A DNA stretch of 64,000 bases from Larkinella arboricola (GTDB lineage Bacteria; Bacteroidota; Bacteroidia; Cytophagales; Spirosomataceae): assembly GCF_003259745.1 (NCBI RefSeq), contig NZ_QLMC01000004.1:779433-843432 (forward strand). The letters are read 5' to 3'. The translations under genes and the position numbers were made by a program. Below the pieces are notes generated by a model. That model was given only the letters and a program-made list of their open reading frames with translations, was not told the DNA's origin and ran no database searches. The stretch's first letter is position 1, and every line of letters starts with the position of its first letter. Shown piece after piece: positions 18,301-26,263 of the stretch.

Positions 18301-20517
18301 ATGATCAAGTTCGAACCCTACGACACGGTTGAAGGAATCGTGGTTCACCGCGATGATGTCGATTTCAGCACTTTTTATCTGCTGCCTCCTCAACAGCCCA
18401 CCATCCAGGTCGATGACAACGGTAATCCGCTTTTTAAGTTTATAAAGTATACGCTGCCGATCGACCGTCCGGATGGCCGGAAAGGAGGTGGTTATGTGGC
18501 CTTTAGCGTCAGCTTTACCACGCCCCCCGCAAAGGTGGAAGCCATCAAGGAAAAATTGCAGGAACGGGTGAACCAGGAAGCTGCCCAGAAAGGGATCAAT
18601 CCGGCCCCGCCCGTGAAAATTGCGCCCATTAACTACACCGCCGGAACGTCGCGCATCAACATCACCAAAGAAAACAACCTGTTTGTCGAAAAGGTGTTTG
18701 ATGCCGGAAAACCGTCGCTGTACGGCAACAACGTGGCCGCCTATAGCCTTGAATTGACGCCGGAAGGGGCAACCTTTTTCGAGTCGGCCTTGCAGGGGAA
18801 GGGCGGGAGTGTGGTGGTTGTGTATGAACTGACGTTTGAGGCCAAGCTTCCGCCGTTGCAGGCCATTGCGACCTTCAATTCCAGTGCTTTCTACAGCTAC
18901 GTTCAGGACATTAACGTGGAAGAACGGCTTTGCAGCGAAGACGACTACAAGGAAACCCTGACCGAAATTATGCGCCGGTCGGAGTCGCAGGACGTTAAGA
19001 TCATCAAAGGAAGCTCCAAAGTGGACCCCAAAACGCTTGATGAAGTCAGAAGCTGGGCGCAGCAGGCCCTGACCAGCGCGGTAGAACGGCTGATGATTCA
19101 GGCCCTGCCGGTTGAGAATCCGGAAGAAGCCCGGAAGTGGTACAAGGAGGAAGACATTGAGGACGTCCGGCGGGAAGTGATGCGTCATCAGGTGTCCACG
19201 TTTTCGTTCAAGTACACCGAAGACATGATCATCGAGAAGCCCATTGCTCCGCAGGGCCCGGTGCTGAACATCACCAACATGGTTGACAAAGACGGTAACC
19301 CGATTAAATGGGAGGATTACTCGCAGACTATCGACCTGAATGACCCGTTTTTCCAGCAGGTCAACGTGTCGGTGCAGGTAAGCGCGCCTTTCGATCAGTT
19401 GCCGATCAGCAGCGTGGAAGTACGGCTGAAATACAACGGCTTGCCGATGGATGTCATTGGCAGCGAGATCAACGGCGAGTTCCGGTTTACGAGCGTCGAT
19501 CAGGTGGCCCGGTTTGCCAGCTTCCGGGTTGAAGGCCAGAATACCTATACGTACAGCTATCAGGTCAACTTTAAAGGGGCGGCCCGGGCTTTTCAGTCGG
19601 AGGAGAAAGCAATGGATATTTCCGAAGGAACGCTTCAGGTGAACGTCGACGATACCGGCATTCTGCTGGTGGATGTGGCTCCCGGCGATCTGAACTTTGA
19701 CCAGGTCAAACAGGTGCAGGTTGTGCTCCAGTACCAGGATCAGCAGAACGGCGTTGATCTGATTGAGCAGCAGTATATCATGACGCCCACCGAGCGGAGT
19801 TTCCAGTTCCTGAACGTGATTTATGCCAAACGGTCGCAACCTTTCCGCTACCAGTGCAAGTACTTCATGAAAGACGGCAAGGAATTTCAGATGGACATGA
19901 AGGAAAGCCATTCCAAACGGCTGTATATCAACGATCCTTTCAGCAATACCAAACGGATTGGCGTTCGGGCGGCTGGCGATCTGGAAAATGAAATTGCCAA
20001 CATTTTTGTGGACCTGAAGTATACCGACGAGAAAAACCAGTATACCCAGGAAACGTCTCTTTCCCTGAGCAAGACGCAGCCCTTCTTCGACTGGTCGTTT
20101 CCGGTTATCGACGAAAACATCGGTAAGGTTATCTACAGCGGCAGCATTGTTTACAAAGACGGAACGATTGAGCCAATTCCGGAAACGGAAACTACGTCCA
20201 GCACCCCGCTGATCGGGGAGGACATTCAGGACCGTCTGAGCATCTTCATTACGGCCGAAGCCCTGAATTTTACACAGGTGAAACTGGTCAGCCTGCAAAT
20301 GAAATACAGCGATCCGATTAACAACATTCTGGAACGCAAGGCTTTTGTGTTCTCCAGTGCCCGTCCGAAAGATCAGCTCTGGAACCTGAAACTGAAGGAC
20401 AAAACCGTGATCAATTACGAGTGGGCGGCCACGTACATTATGAACGATGATACGCAGAAACTGGTTGGGCCGGTTACCACCGACAGCATGAACCTGCTGT
20501 TGACCAGTCCGGCTTAA
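18301..20517 (+). CDS. Caspase-linked locus, gene 3: FYYLP-module protein with beta-sandwich repeats
   Basis: 738 aa, not a family I can name. Layout: shared module from residue 9 (VEGIVVHRDDVDFSTFYLLP, motif at 25-29), then a GGGYVAFSV strand, PSLYGNNVAAYSLEL at 138-152 and VVVVYELTFEAKLPPL. A helical and charged part follows (about 200-330), then NDPFFQQVNVSVQV with DPFF at 348-351. About four tandem sandwich-like repeats of roughly 90-110 residues then run to the end, each starting with a V-V-L-x-Y-D strand (VEVRLKYNG, VQVVLQYQDQ, IFVDLKYTDE, VSLQMKYSDP) and containing Y-x-(Y/C)...DG strands. No signal peptide. Most similar to genes 4 and 5. Confidence 0.77.
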   Translation: MIKFEPYDTVEGIVVHRDDVDFSTFYLLPPQQPTIQVDDNGNPLFKFIKYTLPIDRPDGRKGGGYVAFSVSFTTPPAKVEAIKEKLQERVNQEAAQKGINPAPPVKIAPINYTAGTSRINITKENNLFVEKVFDAGKPSLYGNNVAAYSLELTPEGATFFESALQGKGGSVVVVYELTFEAKLPPLQAIATFNSSAFYSYVQDINVEERLCSEDDYKETLTEIMRRSESQDVKIIKGSSKVDPKTLDEVRSWAQQALTSAVERLMIQALPVENPEEARKWYKEEDIEDVRREVMRHQVSTFSFKYTEDMIIEKPIAPQGPVLNITNMVDKDGNPIKWEDYSQTIDLNDPFFQQVNVSVQVSAPFDQLPISSVEVRLKYNGLPMDVIGSEINGEFRFTSVDQVARFASFRVEGQNTYTYSYQVNFKGAARAFQSEEKAMDISEGTLQVNVDDTGILLVDVAPGDLNFDQVKQVQVVLQYQDQQNGVDLIEQQYIMTPTERSFQFLNVIYAKRSQPFRYQCKYFMKDGKEFQMDMKESHSKRLYINDPFSNTKRIGVRAAGDLENEIANIFVDLKYTDEKNQYTQETSLSLSKTQPFFDWSFPVIDENIGKVIYSGSIVYKDGTIEPIPETETTSSTPLIGEDIQDRLSIFITAEALNFTQVKLVSLQMKYSDPINNILERKAFVFSSARPKDQLWNLKLKDKTVINYEWAATYIMNDDTQKLVGPVTTDSMNLLLTSPA

Positions 20518-20524
20518 ACGCTCC

Positions 20525-20561
20525 GGGTCAGGCGGCCCGACGCCGTCCGGTTGCCTGACCC
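20525..20561 (+). terminator. GC-rich hairpin between locus genes 3 and 4
   Basis: GGGTCAGGC (20525-20533) pairs perfectly with GCCTGACCC (20553-20561). Only a weak T/C-rich tail follows (TTCTCTAT). It could be a leaky terminator or mRNA-stabilising stem that lowers expression of genes 4-7 relative to gene 3. Confidence 0.5.
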
Positions 20562-20600
20562 TTCTCTATCCGATCCACGTATCCAGACTCCCTTATTCTC

Positions 20601-22874
20601 ATGCTTTATCTAGAAGCTCCCTTCGAAGTCATTGAAGGCATCTCTATTTTTAGTGACCATGCCGACCCGTTGCAGTTTTACTACATGCCGCTGATGCCTC
20701 ATTTTACGACCATCGAGGATTCGGTGTCAGGCGTGAAGGTGCCTCAACTTCAGTTGATTAAGTACAAAGGTGACGCCGGAAATGGCGGTTTCCTGAATTT
20801 TGATGTCAACCTGGGCATTGATCCGGAGTTGTTAAAAACCATTGCCCGGAAATTACGCACGAAAAACAACCTGACCGCCGAACCGCGCGTGGTTCCGGTG
20901 CCGCTCATCGACGGAACCGTCAAACTGATGCTGCTCGACCGCGAAACGGGCGACACGCCACCGGAGGATTCGGAAAAAGGCCCCCGGTTTGTTCAGAAAA
21001 TCAGCCATTACGCCAAACCGTCGCTGTACGGCGACAATCAGGCGGCTTTTTCGGTCGCCCTTGATCAAAATGGCGTGACGGTGCTGGAGAAAGCCATGCA
21101 GGGCGAAATGTCGCCCATTGGGGTGGTTTATTCGCTGGATTACCTGGCTCTGCGCCCGGCCTACTCGGTGCGGGTGTCGGCGGACTGGGACCGGGTTCAG
21201 CACCATTTGCAGGACTCCTTCGGGACCAACTTCCTTGTTTTTTCCTCCGAAATCGACAAAGTGGTCGATGAGCTGATCGAGTCGCAGGCCATCAAACTGG
21301 AAATTGACAGCTTTATTCCACCGGGCGACAATGCCGCCGAGTTGCTGGGGCGATTGGACCGCGCCATTAACGAGGTAAAAGATATGGTGCTGGAAAACTT
21401 CTTTGAACCGTCGGTGCAGCCAATTACGGACGAAGAAGAGGAAGACGGTTGGGACAAAGCTGCCGGTTTTGCCGAGCGGATTGCCCTGATGCACGCGCGC
21501 GGTGGACACCAGCCATTGTTCACGATGAAGAAGGTCGATATTACCCGGATTGATCGTAAACGGCTGGATGTCAACATGACGGAGCGGACCACCGTGGTGC
21601 GCAGTATTTTTCCGCAGGGGCACTTGCAGGGCTTGTTTCAACTGCTCCGCGACGGTGGTGTTACCATGAGCCGGTTTGTGACGGAGGTAGATCTGGACGA
21701 TCCGTGGTTCCGCGAACGGCGGGTTAACGTGATCGCCCGGGCCAATTTTTCCACGGATAATGTCGAATCCGTCAACGTCCGGCTGGAGTATGATGGCGAC
21801 GCGAAGAACGCCATTCTCGACGCGGCCAATCCCCAGAAGACGTTGAAATGGAACAGCGAACTGGTCAACGGTGCCGAGATTAAAGCCGTGAAAGCCAGTT
21901 ACAAAGTGTCTTTCAAAAACGTCGATGCGTCGGAGCGGCCGGTTAGTCTATCGTCGCCGGAGGTGGTGATTGATACCGAGAATTATGAAATCCGGCCACA
22001 CGAACTTTACAGCCTGGTGCCGGTGTCGATCATTGCGCTGGATTTTCCGTGGACCGTCTACCCGCATGTCGAAGTACAGGTCCGGTATGCCGATGCCGCC
22101 CATCAGATCAACATCAACGAAACGTTTTTGCTGAATCAGCAGAAAACCTCGGATATCTGGAATCTGTTCGCGCTGGACCCCGCCCGTCGGAGTTTTCAAT
22201 ACAAGCTGATTTTCCGGTCGGCCGACCACCGCGATGTCGAACGGCCCTGGGCGGATAACGATACCGAGAAAATCATCATTCGCGACCCGTATCCCGTCAA
22301 ACGGAGGCTACAGGTGGTGCCCGCCTTCAACTGGACTGAAGTTGAAAACGTGTTTGTGGACGTGACTTATGAAGACCGTGCCAACAGCATCCGGGAGGAC
22401 CAGTCGGTGAATTTCAATCCGAACGCCAAAGATGTCAAGACGGTCGAAGTCAGGCAGTTTGTCAATCCCGAACACCGGTTTATGACCTACAAAACCACGA
22501 TCATTTCCAAAGACGGAACCGTTCGGGAAACGCCCTCGTCGGTAACGCTGGCGGAGCGGGCCATCATTACACCCCAGATGCGGGGCCATAAAATCCTGTC
22601 CGTTCTGCCGGAAGCCGTGCCGTTTGCCGACCGCGGCATCAAGGAGTTTACCGTGCTGGTGAAGTACGAGGACGTTCAGGCCGGGCTGAGTTTTACCGAC
22701 AGCTTCCGGTTTGCTTCTCATCAGGACCGCCCCCGGTATTTTGAATATGATTACGCCGATCCAAACAATACAGGCTGTCAGTACCAGATTACCTACCTGC
22801 ACACCAACGGTTTACAGCGCGTCAGCGACTGGAAAACGTCGGATGAGGATACACTGACGGTTACGACGGCCTAG
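20601..22874 (+). CDS. Caspase-linked locus, gene 4: FYYLP-module protein with beta-sandwich repeats
   Basis: 757 aa, unrecognised family. The N-terminal module reads VIEGISIFSDHADPLQFYYM with the aromatic motif at 26-30, a GGFLNFDVNL strand, then PSLYGDNQAAFSVAL at 140-154 and IGVVYSLDYLALRPAY. A helical part (about 195-320) includes an acidic run DEEEEDGWD. The DDPWF motif lies at 366-370, followed by RERRVNVIARANF. Repeats follow, each starting with a sandwich strand such as VNVRLEYDGD, VEVQVRYADA, VFVDVTYEDR and FTVLVKYEDV. No signal peptide. The module and its spacing are almost position-for-position the same as in gene 5, indicating duplication. Gene 5 starts 35 bases downstream. Confidence 0.77.
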   Translation: MLYLEAPFEVIEGISIFSDHADPLQFYYMPLMPHFTTIEDSVSGVKVPQLQLIKYKGDAGNGGFLNFDVNLGIDPELLKTIARKLRTKNNLTAEPRVVPVPLIDGTVKLMLLDRETGDTPPEDSEKGPRFVQKISHYAKPSLYGDNQAAFSVALDQNGVTVLEKAMQGEMSPIGVVYSLDYLALRPAYSVRVSADWDRVQHHLQDSFGTNFLVFSSEIDKVVDELIESQAIKLEIDSFIPPGDNAAELLGRLDRAINEVKDMVLENFFEPSVQPITDEEEEDGWDKAAGFAERIALMHARGGHQPLFTMKKVDITRIDRKRLDVNMTERTTVVRSIFPQGHLQGLFQLLRDGGVTMSRFVTEVDLDDPWFRERRVNVIARANFSTDNVESVNVRLEYDGDAKNAILDAANPQKTLKWNSELVNGAEIKAVKASYKVSFKNVDASERPVSLSSPEVVIDTENYEIRPHELYSLVPVSIIALDFPWTVYPHVEVQVRYADAAHQININETFLLNQQKTSDIWNLFALDPARRSFQYKLIFRSADHRDVERPWADNDTEKIIIRDPYPVKRRLQVVPAFNWTEVENVFVDVTYEDRANSIREDQSVNFNPNAKDVKTVEVRQFVNPEHRFMTYKTTIISKDGTVRETPSSVTLAERAIITPQMRGHKILSVLPEAVPFADRGIKEFTVLVKYEDVQAGLSFTDSFRFASHQDRPRYFEYDYADPNNTGCQYQITYLHTNGLQRVSDWKTSDEDTLTVTTA

Positions 22875-22909
22875 AGGATGTTTTTGATCACACCAAAAAA
22901 CACTAGAAA

Positions 22910-25282
22910 ATGCTGGAAATTGGAAGTAAAACCATGACCGTCGATGGCATCACGGTATTTGCCGACCACGCCGACCCGAATCAGTTCTGGTACCTGCCGG
23001 GGCCCGTTCAGTTGGCCCGCCGACCGCAGGATAACCAGGCCGCGTTTACGTTCATCAAATACGGCGATGTGGAAGGGGAGAACGTCGTCGGACGCGGGTT
23101 CCTGATGTTTGAAGTGAACCTGCGGCTGACCCCCGATCTGGAACGTAAAATTCTGTCCCGCCTGTCGTCCATCGCTCCGGATCGTCCGCGACTGGCCGCC
23201 GTGCCGTTCGACGACGGTAGCGTGGAGTGCATTGCGCTGGATTTGCAGGGCGGGGGCGGAACCGTCGCTCAGGTAACCGATCAGGGAACGTTTCAGGCCG
23301 TCGAGGCCATTCTGGGCACTTCGGTACCGTCCCTGCACGGCGACAACTCAGCGGCTTTCAGTTTGAGACTCAGCCAGGCAGGAGCCGTCATTCTGGAGAA
23401 TGTGTTTAAAGATAAAGGGCAGCCCATTGGTGTTGTGTACTCGCTTAAATACAGTGGCTTACTGCCTGCGCTGCATGTTGAAATCAAAGCGAATCTGAAA
23501 CGGGTTTACGACCACTTCAGTGCCAACCTCGAAGCGCAGTATTATTTCATTCGGGCCGGGATTGATGCCGGGTTTGAGAAATTGAAGCAGGAGGGGGTAA
23601 TCACAATTAATGTCATTAACTTCTCGACCGCTGCCGATCGCCAGATCAAGGAAGACTGGGCGTTGAATTTCTTCAAGGAAATGCTGCTGGCCGACTGGTT
23701 CAAGCCCACGCTGACACCGGGCCAGCTGGCGGGTGGTTTAGCGCAAGCCGAAAACCTCGATACTGTCCGAACCCGCGCCGATAAACTAAGGCCACCCCAA
23801 ACGCCTACACCGCCCCAACCCGGTAACGGGACGCCCCCCGGCGGAACCAATCCGGGTGGCGGCACACCGGGTGGCACGAATCCCGGCGGAGGGACGCCCG
23901 GAGGCACCAATCCCGGAGGTGGTACACCCGGCGGAACCAATCCGGGTGGTGGCACGCCGGGTGGCGGTACACCAGGGGGGACAACACCGGGCGGCAATAC
24001 TCCGCCAGTAACTCCCCCCATAACCACGCCGGTTGACCGGGGGTCGGGTGCGCCGGAACAACCCACGCGCGTGACCAATCCGCCGGCCACTACAAACCCG
24101 GCTGCGGCCGCGACCGCTGCGACCGGAATGCCACCCCAGTCCAGCCCGGCGGCTCCGGTTCAGCAGGCCGGGTTGAATTTCACGCCCAGCACGGCACCGA
24201 GCCCAGCCAACATTCAGGCCGATTCGGCGGTGGTGTCCTTTAAGCTGAAATTTATCAAACAGATTGAGGACAAGGAATTAACCTTCGAGTTTAACCGGTC
24301 GGAAGCCGTACAGCGTCTGTACCCGGCGCAGGGCTTTTTCGGGTTGCTGGCGCAGGATTTGTCCAGGGAGGGCCACTTTTTTGAAGTGGACGGTGACGAT
24401 CCTTTTTTCCGGGAATTCCGGGTTTCGGTGGAAACGCCCTTTGACAAGAAGCGGATTGGGCTGGCTTCGGCTCACGTTAAACTCCAGTACGGCAAACCCG
24501 GCAGCCCTGATCGGAAATTCAAAGATTTCGTCATTGATGAAACGAGTCCTGAAAAGCTGGACTGGCTGGTGAAAATGACGCCCGGTATGCTGGACTACAG
24601 CCAGCAGATTCAGTTCCATTTCGATCCGGATTCGGACTGGATTGGTGAGCAGCAAAGTTATGAACTGCCGGAGGTGATGACGGAAGACCGGACCCTGCTG
24701 GTTCACCCGTTCGACCACCTGGGTTTCCTGGAAATTGAAGTGTCGCCAAGTCTGGTGGACTGGACCGTGGTTTCGTCCGTTGATGTGCATCTGGCCTACA
24801 CGTCGCCGACGGGCTGGAATCCGAAGGAAACTTTTTCGTTTGCCCAGGACCGAAATGCCGTTCAGACCTGGAAGCTGCGACTGAGCGATGCAGAAGCCCG
24901 GGCGTTTACCTACCACTGCGAATACCGGCTCAGGGACGGTTCGGTTCAGACGATGGAACCCGTTACCGGCGAAACCACCAAAATTGCCGTGCCCAATCCC
25001 TTCTATGTTATTGCCGTTGACTTCGTGCCCCTGTTCGACACCAACCTTATCCGGATGGTATTCATCGACATTGAGTACGACGATCCGGACAACGAATTGC
25101 AGGTCCGGGAGCGGTTGAGACTAACAACGGAAACGGAGCCGGTGAAATTCCGCCTGAACGTCGAAGATCCCAAAAAGCGCCTTTTCCGGTACCGGTTTAC
25201 GTTTGTCGGGAAAGATAATTCGCTCCAGATGGGCGAGTTTGTGGAGACCAGTGAAACCCTCATCGGCGTGGTCGGTGCCTAA
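22910..25282 (+). CDS. Caspase-linked locus, gene 5: FYYLP-module protein with a Gly-Thr-Pro repeat linker
   Basis: 790 aa, unrecognised family. N-terminal module: VDGITVFADHADPNQFWYLP (motif 26-30), GRGFLMFEVNL, PSLHGDNSAAFSLRL (140-154), IGVVYSLKYSGLLPAL. A helical part ends at VRTRADKLRPPQ (286-297). A low-complexity linker follows to about residue 420, with four 10-residue units GGTNPGGGTP at 311-350 and further Gly/Thr/Pro and Ala/Pro-rich tracts. Then GDDPFFREFRVSVE (DPFF 497-500) and three sandwich-like repeats. The basic residues beside the disordered linker would be accessible to an Arg/Lys-specific caspase-like protease, but cleavage is pure inference. It is 15 bases from the first caspase gene. 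Confidence 0.77.
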   Translation: MLEIGSKTMTVDGITVFADHADPNQFWYLPGPVQLARRPQDNQAAFTFIKYGDVEGENVVGRGFLMFEVNLRLTPDLERKILSRLSSIAPDRPRLAAVPFDDGSVECIALDLQGGGGTVAQVTDQGTFQAVEAILGTSVPSLHGDNSAAFSLRLSQAGAVILENVFKDKGQPIGVVYSLKYSGLLPALHVEIKANLKRVYDHFSANLEAQYYFIRAGIDAGFEKLKQEGVITINVINFSTAADRQIKEDWALNFFKEMLLADWFKPTLTPGQLAGGLAQAENLDTVRTRADKLRPPQTPTPPQPGNGTPPGGTNPGGGTPGGTNPGGGTPGGTNPGGGTPGGTNPGGGTPGGGTPGGTTPGGNTPPVTPPITTPVDRGSGAPEQPTRVTNPPATTNPAAAATAATGMPPQSSPAAPVQQAGLNFTPSTAPSPANIQADSAVVSFKLKFIKQIEDKELTFEFNRSEAVQRLYPAQGFFGLLAQDLSREGHFFEVDGDDPFFREFRVSVETPFDKKRIGLASAHVKLQYGKPGSPDRKFKDFVIDETSPEKLDWLVKMTPGMLDYSQQIQFHFDPDSDWIGEQQSYELPEVMTEDRTLLVHPFDHLGFLEIEVSPSLVDWTVVSSVDVHLAYTSPTGWNPKETFSFAQDRNAVQTWKLRLSDAEARAFTYHCEYRLRDGSVQTMEPVTGETTKIAVPNPFYVIAVDFVPLFDTNLIRMVFIDIEYDDPDNELQVRERLRLTTETEPVKFRLNVEDPKKRLFRYRFTFVGKDNSLQMGEFVETSETLIGVVGA
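23840..23959 (+). repeat. Four tandem 30-base in-frame repeats (GGTNPGGGTP linker)
   Basis: Units start at 23840, 23870, 23900 and 23930 and each encodes the same ten residues. Units 1 and 4 differ at two third-codon positions while units 2 and 3 use other synonymous codons. Degenerate half-units continue to about 24004. Confidence 0.9.
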
Positions 25283-25297
25283 ACAGCAATTAAAACT

Positions 25298-26230
25298 ATG
25301 ACAAAGCGAGCATTAGTCGTTGGCATCAATAACTACACCATTCAGAGCCAGCACGATCAGAATCTTTACGGTTTGAGTTGGCCCACCCTACAGGGGTGCG
25401 TGCGCGACGCCGACAGTGTTTACCACCTGTTTATTGAGGCTTTTGGGTTCGAGTCCGAAAACGTGATTCTGCTGAAGGATGCCCAGGCTACCCGGCGGAA
25501 CATTCTGAGCGCCCTGACATACCTGCACGCCAATTCGGAAGCCGGTGATGTTATCGCCTTTTTCTACGCGGGGCACGGCGGACTGCTGCCGGCCAGCACC
25601 GAAGCGAACAACAACCGGTTTTACGAATCGATCATTCCGTATGAAGGCGACTGGATTTACGATTTTCAACTGGATGCCATCGCCACGGCGGCCGGTTTTA
25701 ATCCCAATCACGTCAATTTTACGCTGATCATGGATTCGTGCCACGCGGGCGGTTTACACGCGGCTGATTCGATCATTCACGGGACGCCCCGTACGGTTCC
25801 GTTTCGGCCGGACATTGCCGCCAACATCAAGCACATGCAAACCTGGTGGCCGTTTGGTGTCTGTCTGCCCAGCGGTTCGAATGAACTGTTTCCGAATGTT
25901 AGCAATCCCGTTATCGAAAATGGGCAGTTGGTTGATCTCGACATTGATCCGAACAAGACGCTGATTGCTTCGGCCAAAGCGACGCTGATTGCCGCCTGCC
26001 GGTACGACGAAACGGCGGGCGAAACGCCCAATCACGGGTATCTGACCCAGGCCCTGCTGGATACCGTAAACAGCTGTCCGTTCCGGATTACGTACCAGGG
26101 GCTGATTGACCGGTTGATTACGCGGGTTCAGACGCTGTCGGGCAATACCCAGACTCCGCAACTGCTCGGTCAGCTTGGCCGGTCGGGTGAGACGTTTCTG
26201 GACGGCTGGCGGACCTCCATACCAGGCTAA
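25298..26230 (+). CDS. Caspase-family (C14) protease 1
   Basis: 310-aa cytoplasmic cysteine protease of the caspase/metacaspase clan (peptidase C14). It starts MTKRALVVGINNY, the usual first strand. The catalytic His is H93 in FFYAGHGG and the catalytic Cys is C148 in IMDSCHAGG, so the dyad is intact. Length fits a p20-p10 unit with no extra domain, so activity must be controlled by partners or self-processing. It ends with a TQTPQLLGQLGRSGETFLDGW tract shared with the next gene, a tandem paralogue 33 bases downstream. Directly follows gene 5 of the FYYLP series (15-base gap), so co-expression is likely. Specificity is unknown; bacterial and plant relatives usually cut after Arg/Lys. Confidence 0.9.
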   Translation: MTKRALVVGINNYTIQSQHDQNLYGLSWPTLQGCVRDADSVYHLFIEAFGFESENVILLKDAQATRRNILSALTYLHANSEAGDVIAFFYAGHGGLLPASTEANNNRFYESIIPYEGDWIYDFQLDAIATAAGFNPNHVNFTLIMDSCHAGGLHAADSIIHGTPRTVPFRPDIAANIKHMQTWWPFGVCLPSGSNELFPNVSNPVIENGQLVDLDIDPNKTLIASAKATLIAACRYDETAGETPNHGYLTQALLDTVNSCPFRITYQGLIDRLITRVQTLSGNTQTPQLLGQLGRSGETFLDGWRTSIPG

Positions 26231-26263
26231 TTACATCATTTTGACCTTAATGCACGACTAAAA

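Noticed and set aside
18280..20298. Open frame of 672 codons opposite locus gene 3
   Set aside because: Antisense shadow; no start context, no domain, and the plus-strand gene is supported by paralogues 4 and 5.
23820..24010. Regular short repeats resembling a CRISPR-like or minisatellite array
   Set aside because: Units are 30 bases, in frame, with no spacers; they encode the Gly-Thr-Pro linker of locus gene 5.
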